Origin: Cercospora beticola
Taxonomy: Eukaryota; Ascomycota; Dothideomycetes; Mycosphaerellales; Mycosphaerellaceae
Assembly: GCF_033473495.1 (NCBI RefSeq)
Contig: NC_088939.1
Span: forward strand, 1,860,001-1,924,000
Length of the DNA stretch: 64,000 nt
Direction: 5' to 3'
Made by a program: the position numbers and the translations under genes. The notes below the pieces were generated by a model. The model was given only the letters and a program-made list of their open reading frames with translations. It did no database searches and had not been told where the DNA came from. Positions 1 to 12,966 of the stretch are shown here, piece after piece. Position 1 is the first letter of the stretch; every line of letters begins with the position of its first letter.

Positions 1-60
1 AATGGAGTCATGAGCAATGGAACCTTGATCAATGGAGCTCTGAGCAATGGGACCTTAAGC
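1..60 (+). repeat. In-frame 30-bp tandem duplication
   Basis: Bases 1-30 and 31-60 are near-identical units encoding Asn-Gly-x-x-Ser-Asn-Gly-Thr-Leu-x twice, followed by degenerate NG repeats to ~130. The segment lies inside the truncated C domain, just before its last conserved strand (VLEFEA). It is low-complexity linker growth that keeps the reading frame; more copies could lie left of the window. Confidence 0.75.
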
Positions 61-3000
61 AACGGCCATGGCATGAACGGCGACAGCCGTGTCGCAGTCA
101 CAAACGGCACGTCTACCCCAAAACAAAATGGCTCTTCCGGAACACATCACGAGGAGACAACTGCAGCAGCTCTCGTGTTAGAATTCGAGGCCAGCTCTTC
201 GTCCACAGTTGAGATCAAGTCATATTTTGACTCGTCTGTGCTGAGTGTCGAGATCATGGAGCGCATGTTGCACCAGCTGAAACACATCATGGGTCTATTG
301 ACAGACTCGAAGCTCGCGAGCACCGACCTCCGCGATCTTGATGTGATCAGTGTTCCGGACCTACGAGATATATGGCAGTGGAATTCTGACATCCCAGAGC
401 CAATAATGACGCCTGTTCATGAGATCTTCCAGCGAACAGTTGAACTTCAACCGGATGCCGATGCGGTAGCAGCATGGGATGGGCAGTTCAAGTATCGAGA
501 GCTCGACGAGATCTCAACTCACTTGGCACGATATCTTGTCGCCCGTGGTGTCGGGTCAAGCATTACTGCTGTTCCACTGCTTTTTGAGAAGAGTAGGTGG
601 ATGCCGGTGGCTATGCTTGCAGTGAGCAAAGCTGGCGCTGCGGCTGTCACAATGGATATCTCCCAGCCTGTGCAGCGTCTGGCTACTATTGCAGCCCAGG
701 TCAATGTGCGCATTATACTCTGCTCTGTATCGGCAACTGAAATCGCTGCACAAGTTCTGGGGCCAGACGCTCTGAGATCGTTGGAAGATACCGTTATTCC
801 TATTGACGCGACACGGATTTTGAACATGAAGATCGATTCAACGCCTGCCAGCCTCCCTCGCGTCAATCCGGCAAGCACAATTTTCATTCAATTCACCAGT
901 GGTAGCACTGGGATTCCTAAGGGATGTTGTATCTCGCACGCGAACCTTGCCACTGGCATAGAATACCAGTACCGAGCCAGATTAGAGTACGGGCCGACGA
1001 CTCGGGTGCTCGACTTCGCATCATATGCATTCGATGTTTGCTGGCTGACGAACATGGGAGTGTTGTGCACAGGAGGCGTCGTCTGCGTGCCTTCAGAGTT
1101 CCAGCGAAAGAATGACATTGCAGGATTTATGAGAGATATGCGCGTGAATAGCGCAACTTTCACGCCCACGATGGCAGACACAATCAGAGATCACGATGTG
1201 CTCAGAAGCTTGAAGTACATCAAATTGGGCGGCGAATTCGTACCCGAAGCACTTGTTCAGCGGCTACAGAAATACACGAGGGTCTGGATCGCCTATGGGC
1301 CCAGTGAGTGTACAGTTGGTGTGGCATTTGCGAAGAGGGAAGAGGGTGATCAAGGCATTGGTCGCGGAGTGGCAGCAGGCACTTTCGTTGTCGACCCGGT
1401 CACTGGAAAGCTTTCACCGGTTGGCGCAGTCGGCGAGTTATGGGTCTCCGGTCCGCTAGTCACCAAAGGGTATCTCAATGACCCTATCAAGACATCAGAG
1501 AGCTTCATCGAAAACCCATCGTGGTACGTGAGGGCCGGACATCAAGGACGCCTGTATAAGACAGGAGATCTTGTCAAGTACAACCCGGACGGATCGATCC
1601 AATTCGTGGAACGCATTGACACACAAGTGAAGCACCGTGGCCAGCGAATGGAGCTGGACGAAGTTCGATTCCACGTGCTTCAGCAGCTCGTCTACGAGTC
1701 CCAGGAAGATCTGGAGAAAGTGCAAGTGGTAGCCGAGATGATCACTCCCAAAGATCGTCAAAGGCCTAGTCTAGTGGCTTTCATCGTCCCACGAAATGCA
1801 CGTACGTTGAGTGAAGAGGAACTACGAGGTTCAGTGGTGCGTATGACAGAATCTATTGCAACCCGAATGAACGCAAGTGTGCCATCTTACATGGTGCCTG
1901 TCGGCTTCATCCCGCTCTCAGACCTGCCCACGACAGCTACTGCAAAAATTGACAGACTGTCACTACAAGCTATTGGAAGCGAGTTGCTATTTGAGCAACT
2001 CATAAACGATCAAAATACAAAAGCTGCAGTCTATCAAGAACCAACAACACAACTCGAACGACAAATACAAAGGCTCATGTCGGATGTCCTTGAAATTCCA
2101 CCCAAGAGTATATCTGCTCAGAGCGGCTTTCTCCAACTGGGTGGTGACAGTGTGCTCTCGATGCGATTAGTCGCGCTGGCACGACAAGAGGGCATCGTTC
2201 TGAATGTTGCAGACATCTTCAATCAGCCCACTCTGCGCGACCTTGCTACAACCGCGCGATTGGATGACCAGTCAATCGAGCAGACGATAGAACCATTCTC
2301 GCTACTTGGACAGTATGATACTGATGCGATCCGACACCAAGTTGCCGGACTTTGCAATGTCTTTTCGGAACAAGTTGTGGACGTGTTTCCTTGCACAAGT
2401 CTGCAAGCAGGGCTGCTTGCGTTGACCTCTCGACATGATGGCGATTACATCTGGCAGACGACTTTCGAGCTTCGATCAGGAATCGATCTTCAGCGATTCA
2501 AGCGAGCATATGAAAAACTCTTTGCGTCCGCCTCCATCCTTAGAGCCAGAATTGTCCACATATCTGAGCAAGACAGTCCAGTTCAAGCGATTGTGGACGA
2601 GCCTGTGCTCTGGAAAGAAAGGCCTGGCAACGTCTCCATGGGTCCAGGCACACCACTGAGCCACGTCGCGCTGAGTTCATCACCAGACAACAAAAGCACA
2701 TACTTCACATGGTCACTACACCACTCTGTATACGATGGGCATTCAATGCAACTACTCATGAGCGCCTTGAGAGATGCCTACGAGGGTCGCGAGATACGGC
2801 CTTTGACACCCTTTCAAGGCTTCATCAAACATGTTGCGGCAGTGTCGGAGACTTGGCAAGAAGCAGAATTCTGGTCACAACAATTTATTGGCCTCGACGC
2901 TGCAAGATATCCGCCTCTTCCCACACGCGAGTACGTTCCAAGAGTTGACTCCAATGTCAAGCATAGAATCGATAATTTGGGACCTGCACCGCGAGGCCTG

Positions 3001-6000
3001 ACGCTCGCTACCTGCTTACGTGGAGCGTGGGCACTTTTGTTGACCCAGCTCACTGGTCGTACAGATACTGTTTTCGGCGCGGTAGTGACTGGCCGTCAAG
3101 CTCCTGTCAGTGGCATCGAATCTTGTGCCGGCCCGACGCTAGCTACAGTCCCTGTGCGAATATCACTTGATTATGATTCGAGCTTAAAGCAGTCGCTTGA
3201 GCAGATACAGCGCCAAGCGACAGACATGTTTTCTTTTGAGCAGGCCGGCCTTCAACGAGTGCGCACCATGAGTGCAGAGGCTGAGGAGGCCTGCAACTTC
3301 CAATCATTGATGGTGATCAATGCCTCCACGTCACAGAATGAACACACAGAGGGTGATGCTGACGCACTCTTCGACATGTCGGATTTGCCGCTCGATCTGA
3401 ACGGGGCAAATAACGATGATGCTTTCGCCACTCACGCCCTCACTTTGGTCATCGATCAGGACAGATCACAGGGCCTTCAGTTAACACTATTCAGTGACAG
3501 CCAGATTGTCAGCCCTGTTGAGGCAGAGAACATTGCACGACAATTGGAGCACATCTTGCGTCTGATATGTACACCAGGGTCCGAAGACGAGAAGGTCGGA
3601 CACTTAAATCTAGCAAGTGAAAATGACCTCCAGGAAATCTGGAACTGGAATCGGGAAGTTCCGAAGGCTGTACCAGTCTGTGTACACGAAATCTTTGTCG
3701 AAACTGTTCGAAGACAGCCTGAAGCCCAAGCGGTCTGCTCTTGGGATGGAACTCTTACTTTCAGGCAGTTGGACCAACTGTCTACACGACTCTCAGGCCA
3801 TATGTCTCGTCTTGGCGTACGACGAGCTACCCTGGTTCCTCTGTACTTCGAAAAATCGATGTGGATGACTGTCGCTATGTGGGCTGTCATGAAGGCTGGA
3901 GGAGCATCTGCTGGGAACGACATCACACAACCAAAAGAGAGGCTCCGAAAGATTGTCGGCCAGGTGCAGCCCAAAGTCGTCCTAGCCTCAGCACGATCGG
4001 CGGACCTAGCTCGATCTTTGTTGGAGCCGGGCGCGGAAGTTGTTATCGTGGATGAGGCACACCTCCAAGATCTGCCACCATGCGAACCAGTCAACTCGGA
4101 AGTGCAGCCCTCTGATCCACTTTTCCTCGTGTTCACTTCTGGTAGCACGGGCGAGCCGAAGGGTGTGACCATAACACACGAGAACGTGGCCAGCGCGATT
4201 TATCTGCAGGCCGACGCACTGGAGATTAGCAAGCCTGGTGCACGACTATTGGACTTCGCATCCTATGCTTTCGATGTCACATGGCAAAGCAATGTTATGG
4301 CAGTAGCACAGGGATCATGCGTGTGCGTGCCATCTGATGATCAGCGACAAAATCACCTCTCCCAAGCCATGGCCGATCTCAAAGTAACATCTGCTACCCT
4401 GACACCACTTGTCGCTGAAACGCTAGATCTGGAGGTCGTGAAAGGCTTGCGATATATTGAGATGGGTGGTGAGATGGTCAGTGACGCATTGATCAAGCGA
4501 ATGCCTGCCAGAGTGCGTGTAGCGTACGGACCGAGTGAAGCGACTTTGGGCGTAGCATATGCCAAGAAAGATCGTGGTGACATTGGCATTGGTCCTCCGA
4601 CTGGAATGTGTGCATGGCTTGTGGACCCGATCACATCAGACCGCCTTGTAGGCAAAGGATGCATTGGCGAACTCTGGATCGAAGGCCCTCTCGTGTCACC
4701 TGGCTACATGAACGATCCTGCTAAGACGGCCGCCGCTTTCATAGAGGACCCCAAATGGCTGACAGTGGGCGGGCCTGGGTCGTTTGCCTCATGTGGTCGC
4801 CGAGGCCGGCTATACAGATCAGGCGATCTTGTTCGATACGCACAAAATGGACATTTGATCTACATGGGTAGGAAAGATGTGCAGGTGAAGATCAGAGGTC
4901 AAAGAGTCGAGCTGAGCGAGATTGAATCGATTGTAACCCGAGAGATCAGAGTCAGCCTAGATGGACATGAAGCCGCCGCCGAAAAGATCAGTGTCATCGC
5001 TGATCTCGTCTCACCGGAAGACGTTGAAAGTCCGTTGCTGGTGGCCTTCGTTTCACTTGGGAGTAGTATCGAAACCGATGCGGAGTCTCTTCTCCGCAGC
5101 GCACATGCCAGGGTCGCTGCTCATGCCGCTTCTTACATGGTGCCTGTGGCCTACCTGCTCCTCAAAGCTATGCCTCGAACAACGACCGGAAAAGCAGACC
5201 GCAGGGAACTTCGCAAGCTCGCCAGCACCAAGCAGATAGCGGAATTCTTCCATCCGTCACGCTCAAGCACAGGTAGTGAGCGCATGCCATCTTCACCTGC
5301 GGAGCGAATCTTGCAAGCTTTGTGGAAATCCACTTTGAAGGTTTCCAGGCCTATCACGGCGGTCGATAACTTCTTTTTGCTTGGAGGCGACTCTATAAAG
5401 GCTATGAAGCTCGTGTCAGCGATACGACAGTCCGGACGTTCGCTCATAGTAGCAGATGTGTTCAAACATCCCGTCTTGGAGGACTTGGCAAAGCAGGTCA
5501 AGAGCCACGTCACCGAGTCAGTACATGTTCCCAAGGCTTTCAGTCTCTTGCAAACACGTCAATTGAGTCTCGACCATGTTCGCAACTCTGCGGCTATCAC
5601 AATGGGCCTCTCTCCAGCAGATGTGGAGGACATCTACCCCTGCACGCCTCTACAGGAAGGTCTGCTTGCTTTGGCAGCCCGCCGGCACGGAGCCTACACG
5701 GCAGAATTCGATCAAAAGCTTGACTCCGCAATTGACCTCGATAGGTTTAAGCACGCTTGGAAGATGGTGGAAGAAGCTACGCCTATCTTGAGAACTCGGT
5801 TCCTAGATCTTGAACGATTCGGAATTGTGCAATGTGTGGTCCGGCCTACGTCAAAATGGAAGGAAGTAGAGTCACAGCCAGAGACACATAGCTCGAATCG
5901 CGTGCTGGGAGTTCCCCTCAGCGAAGTCGCGCTGCACACGGACCAGCGCTCCGGAGGCGTGGTCTGGCGCTGGAGAATTCATCATGCCCTTTACGACGAA

Positions 6001-9000
6001 CCCACTGTGGACCTGGTGATGGCTTCGCTGCGACAAGCATATCACCAAGGAACAGCCTCGACGCTAGTGCCCTTTGCTTCTTTCATCAAACAAGTTCGCT
6101 CCATCTCGCTCGAAGACTCCCAAAAGTTCTGGCAGAAGGACTTCTCTGGCCTCGAGGCATCGCCATTCCCTGGCTTGCCTCACCCGAAATATCAGCCTCG
6201 AGCAGATACTGCCTTTGAGCAAAAGATCAAACTTCGAGGAGGACCTCCAGCGGGCTTTACCATGTCGACATTATTGAAAACGGCATGGGCACTACTTGTA
6301 ACACAGCGGACTAACAATAATGAAGCGGTATATGGCGTAGTCACGTCCGGTCGACAAGCAACTGGTTCTGATTTAGCGACGATTGCTGGTCCTACTATCG
6401 CCACTGTTCCCGTCAGAGTGCGATTGACAGCAGGCGCAGAAGAGAAGAGCTTAGATTTGCAATCCTTGCTCGAGCAAATTCAGCTGCAAGCTGTAGACAT
6501 GACGCCGTATGAGCAAAGTGGGCTGCAGTACATTCAAAAGGCAAGTCCGGAAGCAGAGGAAGCCTGTCGTTTTCAATCGCTCCTCGTGGTGCAACCAGCT
6601 GCCGACGAAGAACAGGCCGCAGAAGACGGCCTATTCATGGAAGACTCAACATCAAGCACTGAGGGCGAACGAACACCAGTTCCGGCTGCATTCAGCACCT
6701 ACGCTTTGGCCGTAGTCTGTCAGCTGGATGATGGCCGTATCAGCATAACTTTCGGCGTGGATTCAAATGTCGTCTCGAAAGCCAGCGCAAGAAGGATTGC
6801 CAGTCAATTCGAGCACATTATTCATCAACTTATTGATGTGACGAACATTGGACGTTCCATAACTGACCTAAATCTGGTCAGCGGACAAGACATGATGGAC
6901 ATTGCTGAGTGGAACTCTCGAATTCCCATCGATCCCGCCAACGTATCTATGCACGAATTGATCGCAGCGATCGCTCACAAGCACCCAGAAGCCCCGTCAG
7001 TCTGCTCACACGACGGAAATTTGACTTACGGAAAGCTGCTCGAGTATTCTCAACGTCTTGCGCAGTATCTGATTACCGTCGGCGTCGGTCCTGGCACCAT
7101 TGTTCCAATTTTGTTCGAAAAGTCGCTCTGGTTTCCCGTGACATGCCTAGCTATCATGCAGACCGGCGCTGGTACATGTGCCATGGACGTAGCACAACCC
7201 GAAGAGCGACTGAAAGTAATGGTTCGCAAATCAAGCCCATTGGTGGCCATCCTGTGCTCCACGAGCAGCGCAGAAGTCGCTGCACGCATACGCTCCGATG
7301 ATCAAGCGGCTGTCATCGCCATCAATCAGGACTTCATGGACAATCTACAACCAAGTGCTGTTACAATGCCTCTCGTCGATCCACAGAGCCCGCTGTATGT
7401 GGTTTTCACATCCGGCAGCACTGGTGAGCCAAAAGGAGTGGTGATTACCCATGCAAACCTGGCTAGTATGAGCCGCTTGCAGTCGAACTTTCTTGAGCTT
7501 GGCCTCCACTCTCGAGTTCTTGACTTCGCCTCCTATGCATTCGATTCCACATGGGCTTTCAATTTTCTGACATTGGCGGCTGGTGGGTGCGTCTGCATTC
7601 CCTCGGAGTGGGATCGAAAGAATGATACAGAGAGTGCAATGCGACGGTTGCGGGTCACGCAGGGAACCTTTAGTCCGACATTCGCCGAGACACTCAGCGA
7701 TTCCACTGTTCAACGTCTGAACTTCATCGAGCTTGGTGGAGAAGCAGTCCCACAGCGTCTTATTGACCGCTTTCTGAAGCTGACGCGGGTCCGAATCGCG
7801 TATGGACCCAGCGAAGCGACGATCGGTAAGCATCTCAGGCTAATATGCAATGAAACATGCGACAAGAGACCCGTGCTGACTTTTCACAGGAGTAATGTTT
7901 GCCAAACAGGAGCAAGGACATCAAGGTCTCGGTTTTGGCCTTGGCTGTAGGACATGGATTGTTTCGCCGGAAACCTCACGCCTGGTCGCCATCGGATCTG
8001 TCGGCGAGCTTTGGCTCCAAGGACCTCTTGTTGGCCAGGGCTACCTGAACGACGAAGCACAGACCAAGAAGGCATTCGTAGACTCACCGCAGTGGTTGCG
8101 GAAGCAGTTCCCTGAACTCTGCGGTGACACCAATGAAAGATTGTACAGGACTGGAGATATGGTATCCTACGCTGAAGACGGGTCAATCACATTCCACGGA
8201 AGGAAAGATGGTCAGGTGAAGCTGAGAGGTCAACGACTAGAGCTTGCTGATGTCGAGAACAACATCTTGAAGCAAGTGGACGGCCAACACAACCAGGAGT
8301 TGCAAGTTGTTGCCGAGATCCTTAAGTCAGCCGGGACTCGCGACATCTTGGTGGCATTCCTCAAGTTTGCTGGATCTGAGGACCTGAGCGAGGACGAGCT
8401 TGCAGGACGACTCGCACGCTTGATCCAAGGTGGCGTTCATGACCGTCTGAAGGCTACATTGCCACTTTACATGGTGCCTGCTCGATATGTGGCGCTGCAA
8501 GATATGCCTCGAACGACAACAGGCAAGATCGATCGAAGACGACTCCGAGCTATGAAGCACTCTGAAGAATTGATCATCGATCCGACTGCAACTGCGGGAA
8601 CCCGTAAACCACCTGAAACCGCGATGGAGGTGCGTCTACAGAAACTATGGTCGGCTGTATTGGACATACCACAGGACAACATCTCCGCGAATGATAGCTT
8701 TATGGCGCTTGGTGGAGACTCCATCCAAGCCATGAGGCTAGCCAATCTGTGCCAGGGAGAGGGGCTCGAAATGGCAGTAATGGACATTTTTACCAAACCG
8801 CTATTGTCTGAGCTTGCGGAGACCTTGGAAACGGCTTCGGAGCAATCGACCACCTGTCCAACTCCGTTCAGTCTAGTGGGAGACTACGATCTGGACAATC
8901 TCCGCAGTGAAGTACAGCGGCAGATTCCCGCTACATCTGGCACGATTGAAGACATCATGCCGATCACACACTCCCAGAGAGAATATCTGGATGGCTCCAT

Positions 9001-10234
9001 TGAGGGAGGTCCTACCGGATTACACTGGTTCTATATCGATCTCGAATCATCAGTCGAGACCGAACGATTGCTGAATAGCTGTGTCGCACTTGTCAAGCAT
9101 CTTGAAGTACTGCGCTTAATGTTTGCAGAAGTACAAGGCCAGCTCTATCAGATACTGTTGAGTGATCCACCCATCACAACGGAGGAGGTGCAGGTACCAT
9201 CGGGACATACAGTCGATGAGTGGTCGAAGACAGCTTTCACTGGTGACGAGAATGATCTTCAGTCCTTCGTTGGGAAGACTTTCACGCGATTTGTCCTGCT
9301 CAAAGACTGCAACGGATCATGTCGCCTGGCTATCCGACTCTGGCACGCGCAATACGACGGCGCATCACTCCCAGGAGTGGCAAATACCCTGCACAAGATC
9401 TACCAAGGCGAGGCATTGGAGGATCAGCCCAGTGTATCGAGCCTTGTTGCACTCCAGCAGCAATCAACAAAATTGGATCGCGAATATTGGAACTCGATGC
9501 TCGAAGGATCATCAATGACTTATCTGCAGCCCGAGATGACTCTTGTTCAAAGTAACAAGCCTGTCGCAACACTGCACTACACAGGGACTATACAGCTTAC
9601 CCAGAAGTCCAAGCGCATCGGCCGCACACCAGCGACAAATTTCACAGCTGCCTGTGCCTTGACACTTGCTCGGCTGAACGGCAATAAAGACGTCTTGTTC
9701 GGCCGTCTTACCTCTGGAAGAGCTGCACTACCAGCCCGACTGCGCAATATAGTATTCAATTGTCTGACCTACCTGCCTGTCCGTGTGCAGCTTTCGAACT
9801 CTGACGACGGGTTCAGCGACCGAGAAAGTGTTGAGCAAGTTCTCAACCAAGTGCATCGCCAGTACGTTGATGGCCTTGCGTCTGAAAACCTACACTCCGA
9901 GGACATCGCGAAACAGTGCGAGGCTTGGCCTGCTAACGACGGCGAGTTTGGAGTGTTGACGCTGTATCAAAATGGCACCAGAGCCGAAGAGTCGCAAAAA
10001 GATGGCGATGGAGAGATTTCTGGTTCTTCTTTCGCGATGCACGGACTGCGAGCAGCTACCAACGAAGTCTACAAGTCGGATACGGTGGTGATCGCTGGCG
10101 TGCCCCGTGATGATGGCATACTCGAATACCATATTATATCGAAGTCCACCCTGTGTGATCAAGAGTACCTGGAAACGGCTGGAGCGATATTGAGGGATGC
10201 TTTGGAGAAAATCGACAGACTCGATGCGCAATAG
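1..10234 (+). CDS. Multimodular nonribosomal peptide synthetase, 5' end outside window
   Basis: Exons 1-7825 and 7890-10234 give about 3389 residues in the window. The 64-nt intron (GTAAG, CTGAC branch, CACAG) restores the A3 motif as ATIG-GVMFAK. The frame has no stop before the first ATG at 10, and the first ~110 codons are the tail of a condensation (C) domain, so the gene begins to the left. Order by nucleotide: partial C to ~340; A1 ~400-1950 (TSGSTG, YGPSE); T1 with GGDS near 2140; C2 ~2370-3650 (HHSVYDG near 2720); A2 ~3670-5200; T2 with GGDS near 5385; C3 ~5600-6880 (HHALYDE, 5980-6000); A3 ~6950-8560; T3 with GGDS near 8715; terminal C4 ~8940-10234 (WHAQYDG, 9341-9361). There is no TE or reductase domain, so C4 probably releases or cyclises the product, as terminal C domains do in fungi. 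The product is unknown. It converges on the sulfatase pseudogene 52 bp away. Confidence 0.96.
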
Positions 10235-10286
10235 ATGCGAGATCCATATTGATTTTTTCAGCAAGCGTTAATTTTTCCCAGTCAGC

Positions 10287-11976
10287 TCAAAGCTCCTCTT
10301 TCGCATCCAGCACAGTTGGCCAACTGTCATTGAACTCGCAATTGCCCTTGCACCTCTCAATGTACTGCTCGTACGGGCTGGACAAGTCCACGTCCGGCTT
10401 CCGCTCGTCAGCATACCATGTCATGGTAGCTGGTGTGCTGAATAGAAACCTGAGAGCTTCCTGCCTAAACTCATCGCAAATGCGCTGATATTCTGGTTCG
10501 GCAGCCAGATTGTGCAGCTCATGAGCATCGTTCAGTCGAGAGTACAGCTCGTCTTCCTCGTACAAGCGGTAGACGTATGTCCACTCTCTGTTTCTCACGG
10601 CTAGAGCCTGGCCCACGAGCGCGGTGTCGTTGTGTTGTAATGCAGCCTTGATGTCGTATGGAAATGGGCTCTGTTCGAGAACGGGTTCGTCGCTCAAAAG
10701 GAATCCGCCTTCTGTAAAGGAGAAATTGCGATGATGAATGATCTCGCCTCGTCCTGCAGCATGGATAGCATTGACCAATGACAGTCCGTAATGCGCATAC
10801 GTCTCGTTCACGGTACCAAGCTGAAGCATGGTTGGAACCAGATCCGTCATCTCTGCCATTTCCTCGAAGACTACGCCACGAGGCAGTCCGCCACCTCCAA
10901 CGATAAGAGGCTCATGTACGAGATTGTCGGAGACGCCCGACGGCCATTTCTCAATAAGTTCGTAGTCGCCAAGAAACTCGCCATGGTCGGTAAAGAAGAA
11001 CGTCACAGTTTTGTTCCACAGACCGAGATCTTTGGTCTTGTTCACGATAAGACCGAACTGGTGATCGACGCGACTGACCATTCCTGATTGAAACCTGTCA
11101 GTACACAAACATTCTTATCGCTTTTGAATGTGTGCTGCCTACCATGATATGTAGCAAGAACTTCTCGCCATACTTCATCTGTCGCCCTGTCGAGACCATG
11201 CTGATCCCTGTGAACGGACAGTGAGGGAACAAAAGTGGAAGGAATAAGACCCAAGGCTCCTGAGGTGAATTCTCTAGCCAATTCAAGGCACCTCTAATCA
11301 TTGCAGCATCATAGTCAATCGCTTCTGTCTCGTTGCGCTTGCCCAAGTAGAACAGGCGGTTCCATATGTCATTTTGGTCTCCCTTGAAGCTTTCTCTGGT
11401 GAAGTCGGGTAGAGTCAATTCCGTAAGGAAGCCATATTCGTTGACACCAAGTTCAGTAGCATTCTCGGCGTAGAAATCGCCTCTTGGAGAGAGATACGCT
11501 ACATGATATCCTCCCTCCCGTAATGAGCGAAACACATTCGGCTCGTGCGGTTTCAGCAGATTTAGCAGACTTCGATGACCAGAAACGTGCGTTTACTGCC
11601 CAGTGAACATGGAGCATCGAGATTGAGAGCATGTTGATGCTTGCAGAAAGACGTTGGTGAATTTCGTACCCTCGGCCGCAAATGCATCGATGTTTGGGGT
11701 CTTTGCTACTTGGCTTCCAAAGGCGCCAACAGCATCGTATCTGAGCTGATCGGGCATGAATAATATCATGTTTGGCTGTTCCGTATCCAGTCCATTTGGC
11801 TTGGCAGGCTTAACGTATGGATTTGTGATATTCGGCAGAGGTGTTGCATTTTGTCCGATCGGGCCAGCGACGCCGGTGATAGTACTTTGTGAAACTGTGG
11901 GCGCGTCATTTTGCTCGGCTGCCGCGTGAGCCAGAGAACCTAGCCAGAGCGGCCAGTTCGACAGAAGTGAACGCAT
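10287..11976 (-). pseudogene. Secreted sulfatase, broken by a stop and a deletion
   Basis: Minus-strand gene starting at ATG 11976 (signal peptide MRSLLSNWPLWLGSLAHAAA). It reads into a sulfatase N-terminus (PNMILFMPDQLRYDAVG) and the active-site motif CSQSRCSMFTG, where the first Cys would become formylglycine; Gln replaces the usual Pro of CxPSR. Five codons after CSMF an in-frame TAA (11593-11595) sits where the family usually has Tyr, and the same frame then continues with HVSGHRSLLNLLKPHEP. After PHCPFT (~11208) the frame shifts and about 40 residues expected in the family are missing; homology resumes one frame over at DRATDEVWREVLATYHG. An intron, 11084-11142, joins this to MVSRVDHQFG; the last part (TDHGEFLGDY, EKWP) runs to the stop at 10287. 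Two independent lesions argue for a pseudogene, although sequence error is not excluded for the stop alone. Confidence 0.8.
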
Positions 11977-12966
11977 CCTGAGTATGTAAATGATGGAATG
12001 TTGCGAAACCAAGTGCCATCGAAGGCGTGATTGTCCTCATGTATGATCAATACTAGCCGCCAGCACTTATTGGCTAATCTGCGGAACTTCAATCAGTGGA
12101 GTGTTTATGGAGATCGGTTCCTACCATCACCTTCTGCTGTATGAAAGTGCTGTACAACCGAATGCCGTTGCACTGGAAGTAATCTCGCAAAGATTGGGCG
12201 AGTTGGATGCCGTATTGAGCGAGAATAGCATCGGGGCACAATCGCTCGCTCCAAATTTGTGCAGATGCTAGGGGCCAATTTCTCTTCACGTCGGCTCACA
12301 ATATCCCACTCCACACAGAGAGTCATCATGCCTCTCTGACTCTAATTCCATGTGTCGCGTGCTACCTAGAGCTTTTAACGCTCCTTGGTTGCCAGGTCGA
12401 GAATTTGACGGAGAGACCCAGCTTTGCTCCTGGGAGAATTGTGAGTACCACGTTCTGATTGCATTGTGTGGACACGTTTGCAAAGCGAAAAGGTTTGTGT
12501 CTTCATGATATTTGTTTGTAGCAGAGGTCTGCATAATAGAGTGCGTGGCCGGCAAAAAGTGGTCTCCGGGCTTCGGGCTCCGAGAACAGATTTCAGCCAT
12601 GCACAATGTCCGACCCGTGCGGCAAAAACAAGAGGCGGATGCCTGGCAAAGAGGCAAAAGAGTGGCTGGGCGAACAGCCATGTTCACATTCGCACGTGCA
12701 ATGCAATGTACTTTCGTCGAGACTTGAACTCGAGACCTTCAGTGTGTTAGACTGACGTGATAACCTGGAGGTGATGTTAGATCGTTATATATCATGGTAT
12801 TACTGGGTTGACAACGCACCAACTACACCACGAAAGCCTTGGATTGAATGGAGAGCACGATTCTTGTAATAATATAACCCTGAAAACATTTTTTCTTACC
12901 CAGGATTCACCCCTGAGGCGTTCGGGCGGGCATATACCATCGAAATCTCGACACAGACAATCAGTA
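11977..12966. other. Intergenic, no gene recognised
   Basis: Upstream region of the sulfatase pseudogene. Open frames here are short and lack recognisable domains. The only structured item is a tRNA-like fragment at 12708-12765, listed separately. Confidence 0.6.
12708..12765 (-). pseudogene. 3' fragment of a tRNA-Val(AAC)
   Basis: Reading the minus strand from 12765: end of a D-arm (GGTTATCACG), a 5-bp anticodon stem TCAGT/ACTGA closing loop CTAACAC (anticodon AAC), a variable segment AGGTC, then a T-arm TCGAG-TTCAAGT-CTCGA and a 3' acceptor strand CGAAAGT. The 5' acceptor strand that should pair with it (ACTTTCG) and the first half of the D-arm are absent from the preceding 70 bases. It is therefore a truncated copy, not a working tRNA gene. 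It could be a retroelement-derived tRNA relic. Confidence 0.5.

Noticed and set aside
11540..11597. Intron removing the sulfatase TAA (55-nt GTAAAC..ACGAG)
   Set aside because: It would delete the conserved HVSGHRSLLNLLKPHE segment and shift the frame away from the downstream homology.
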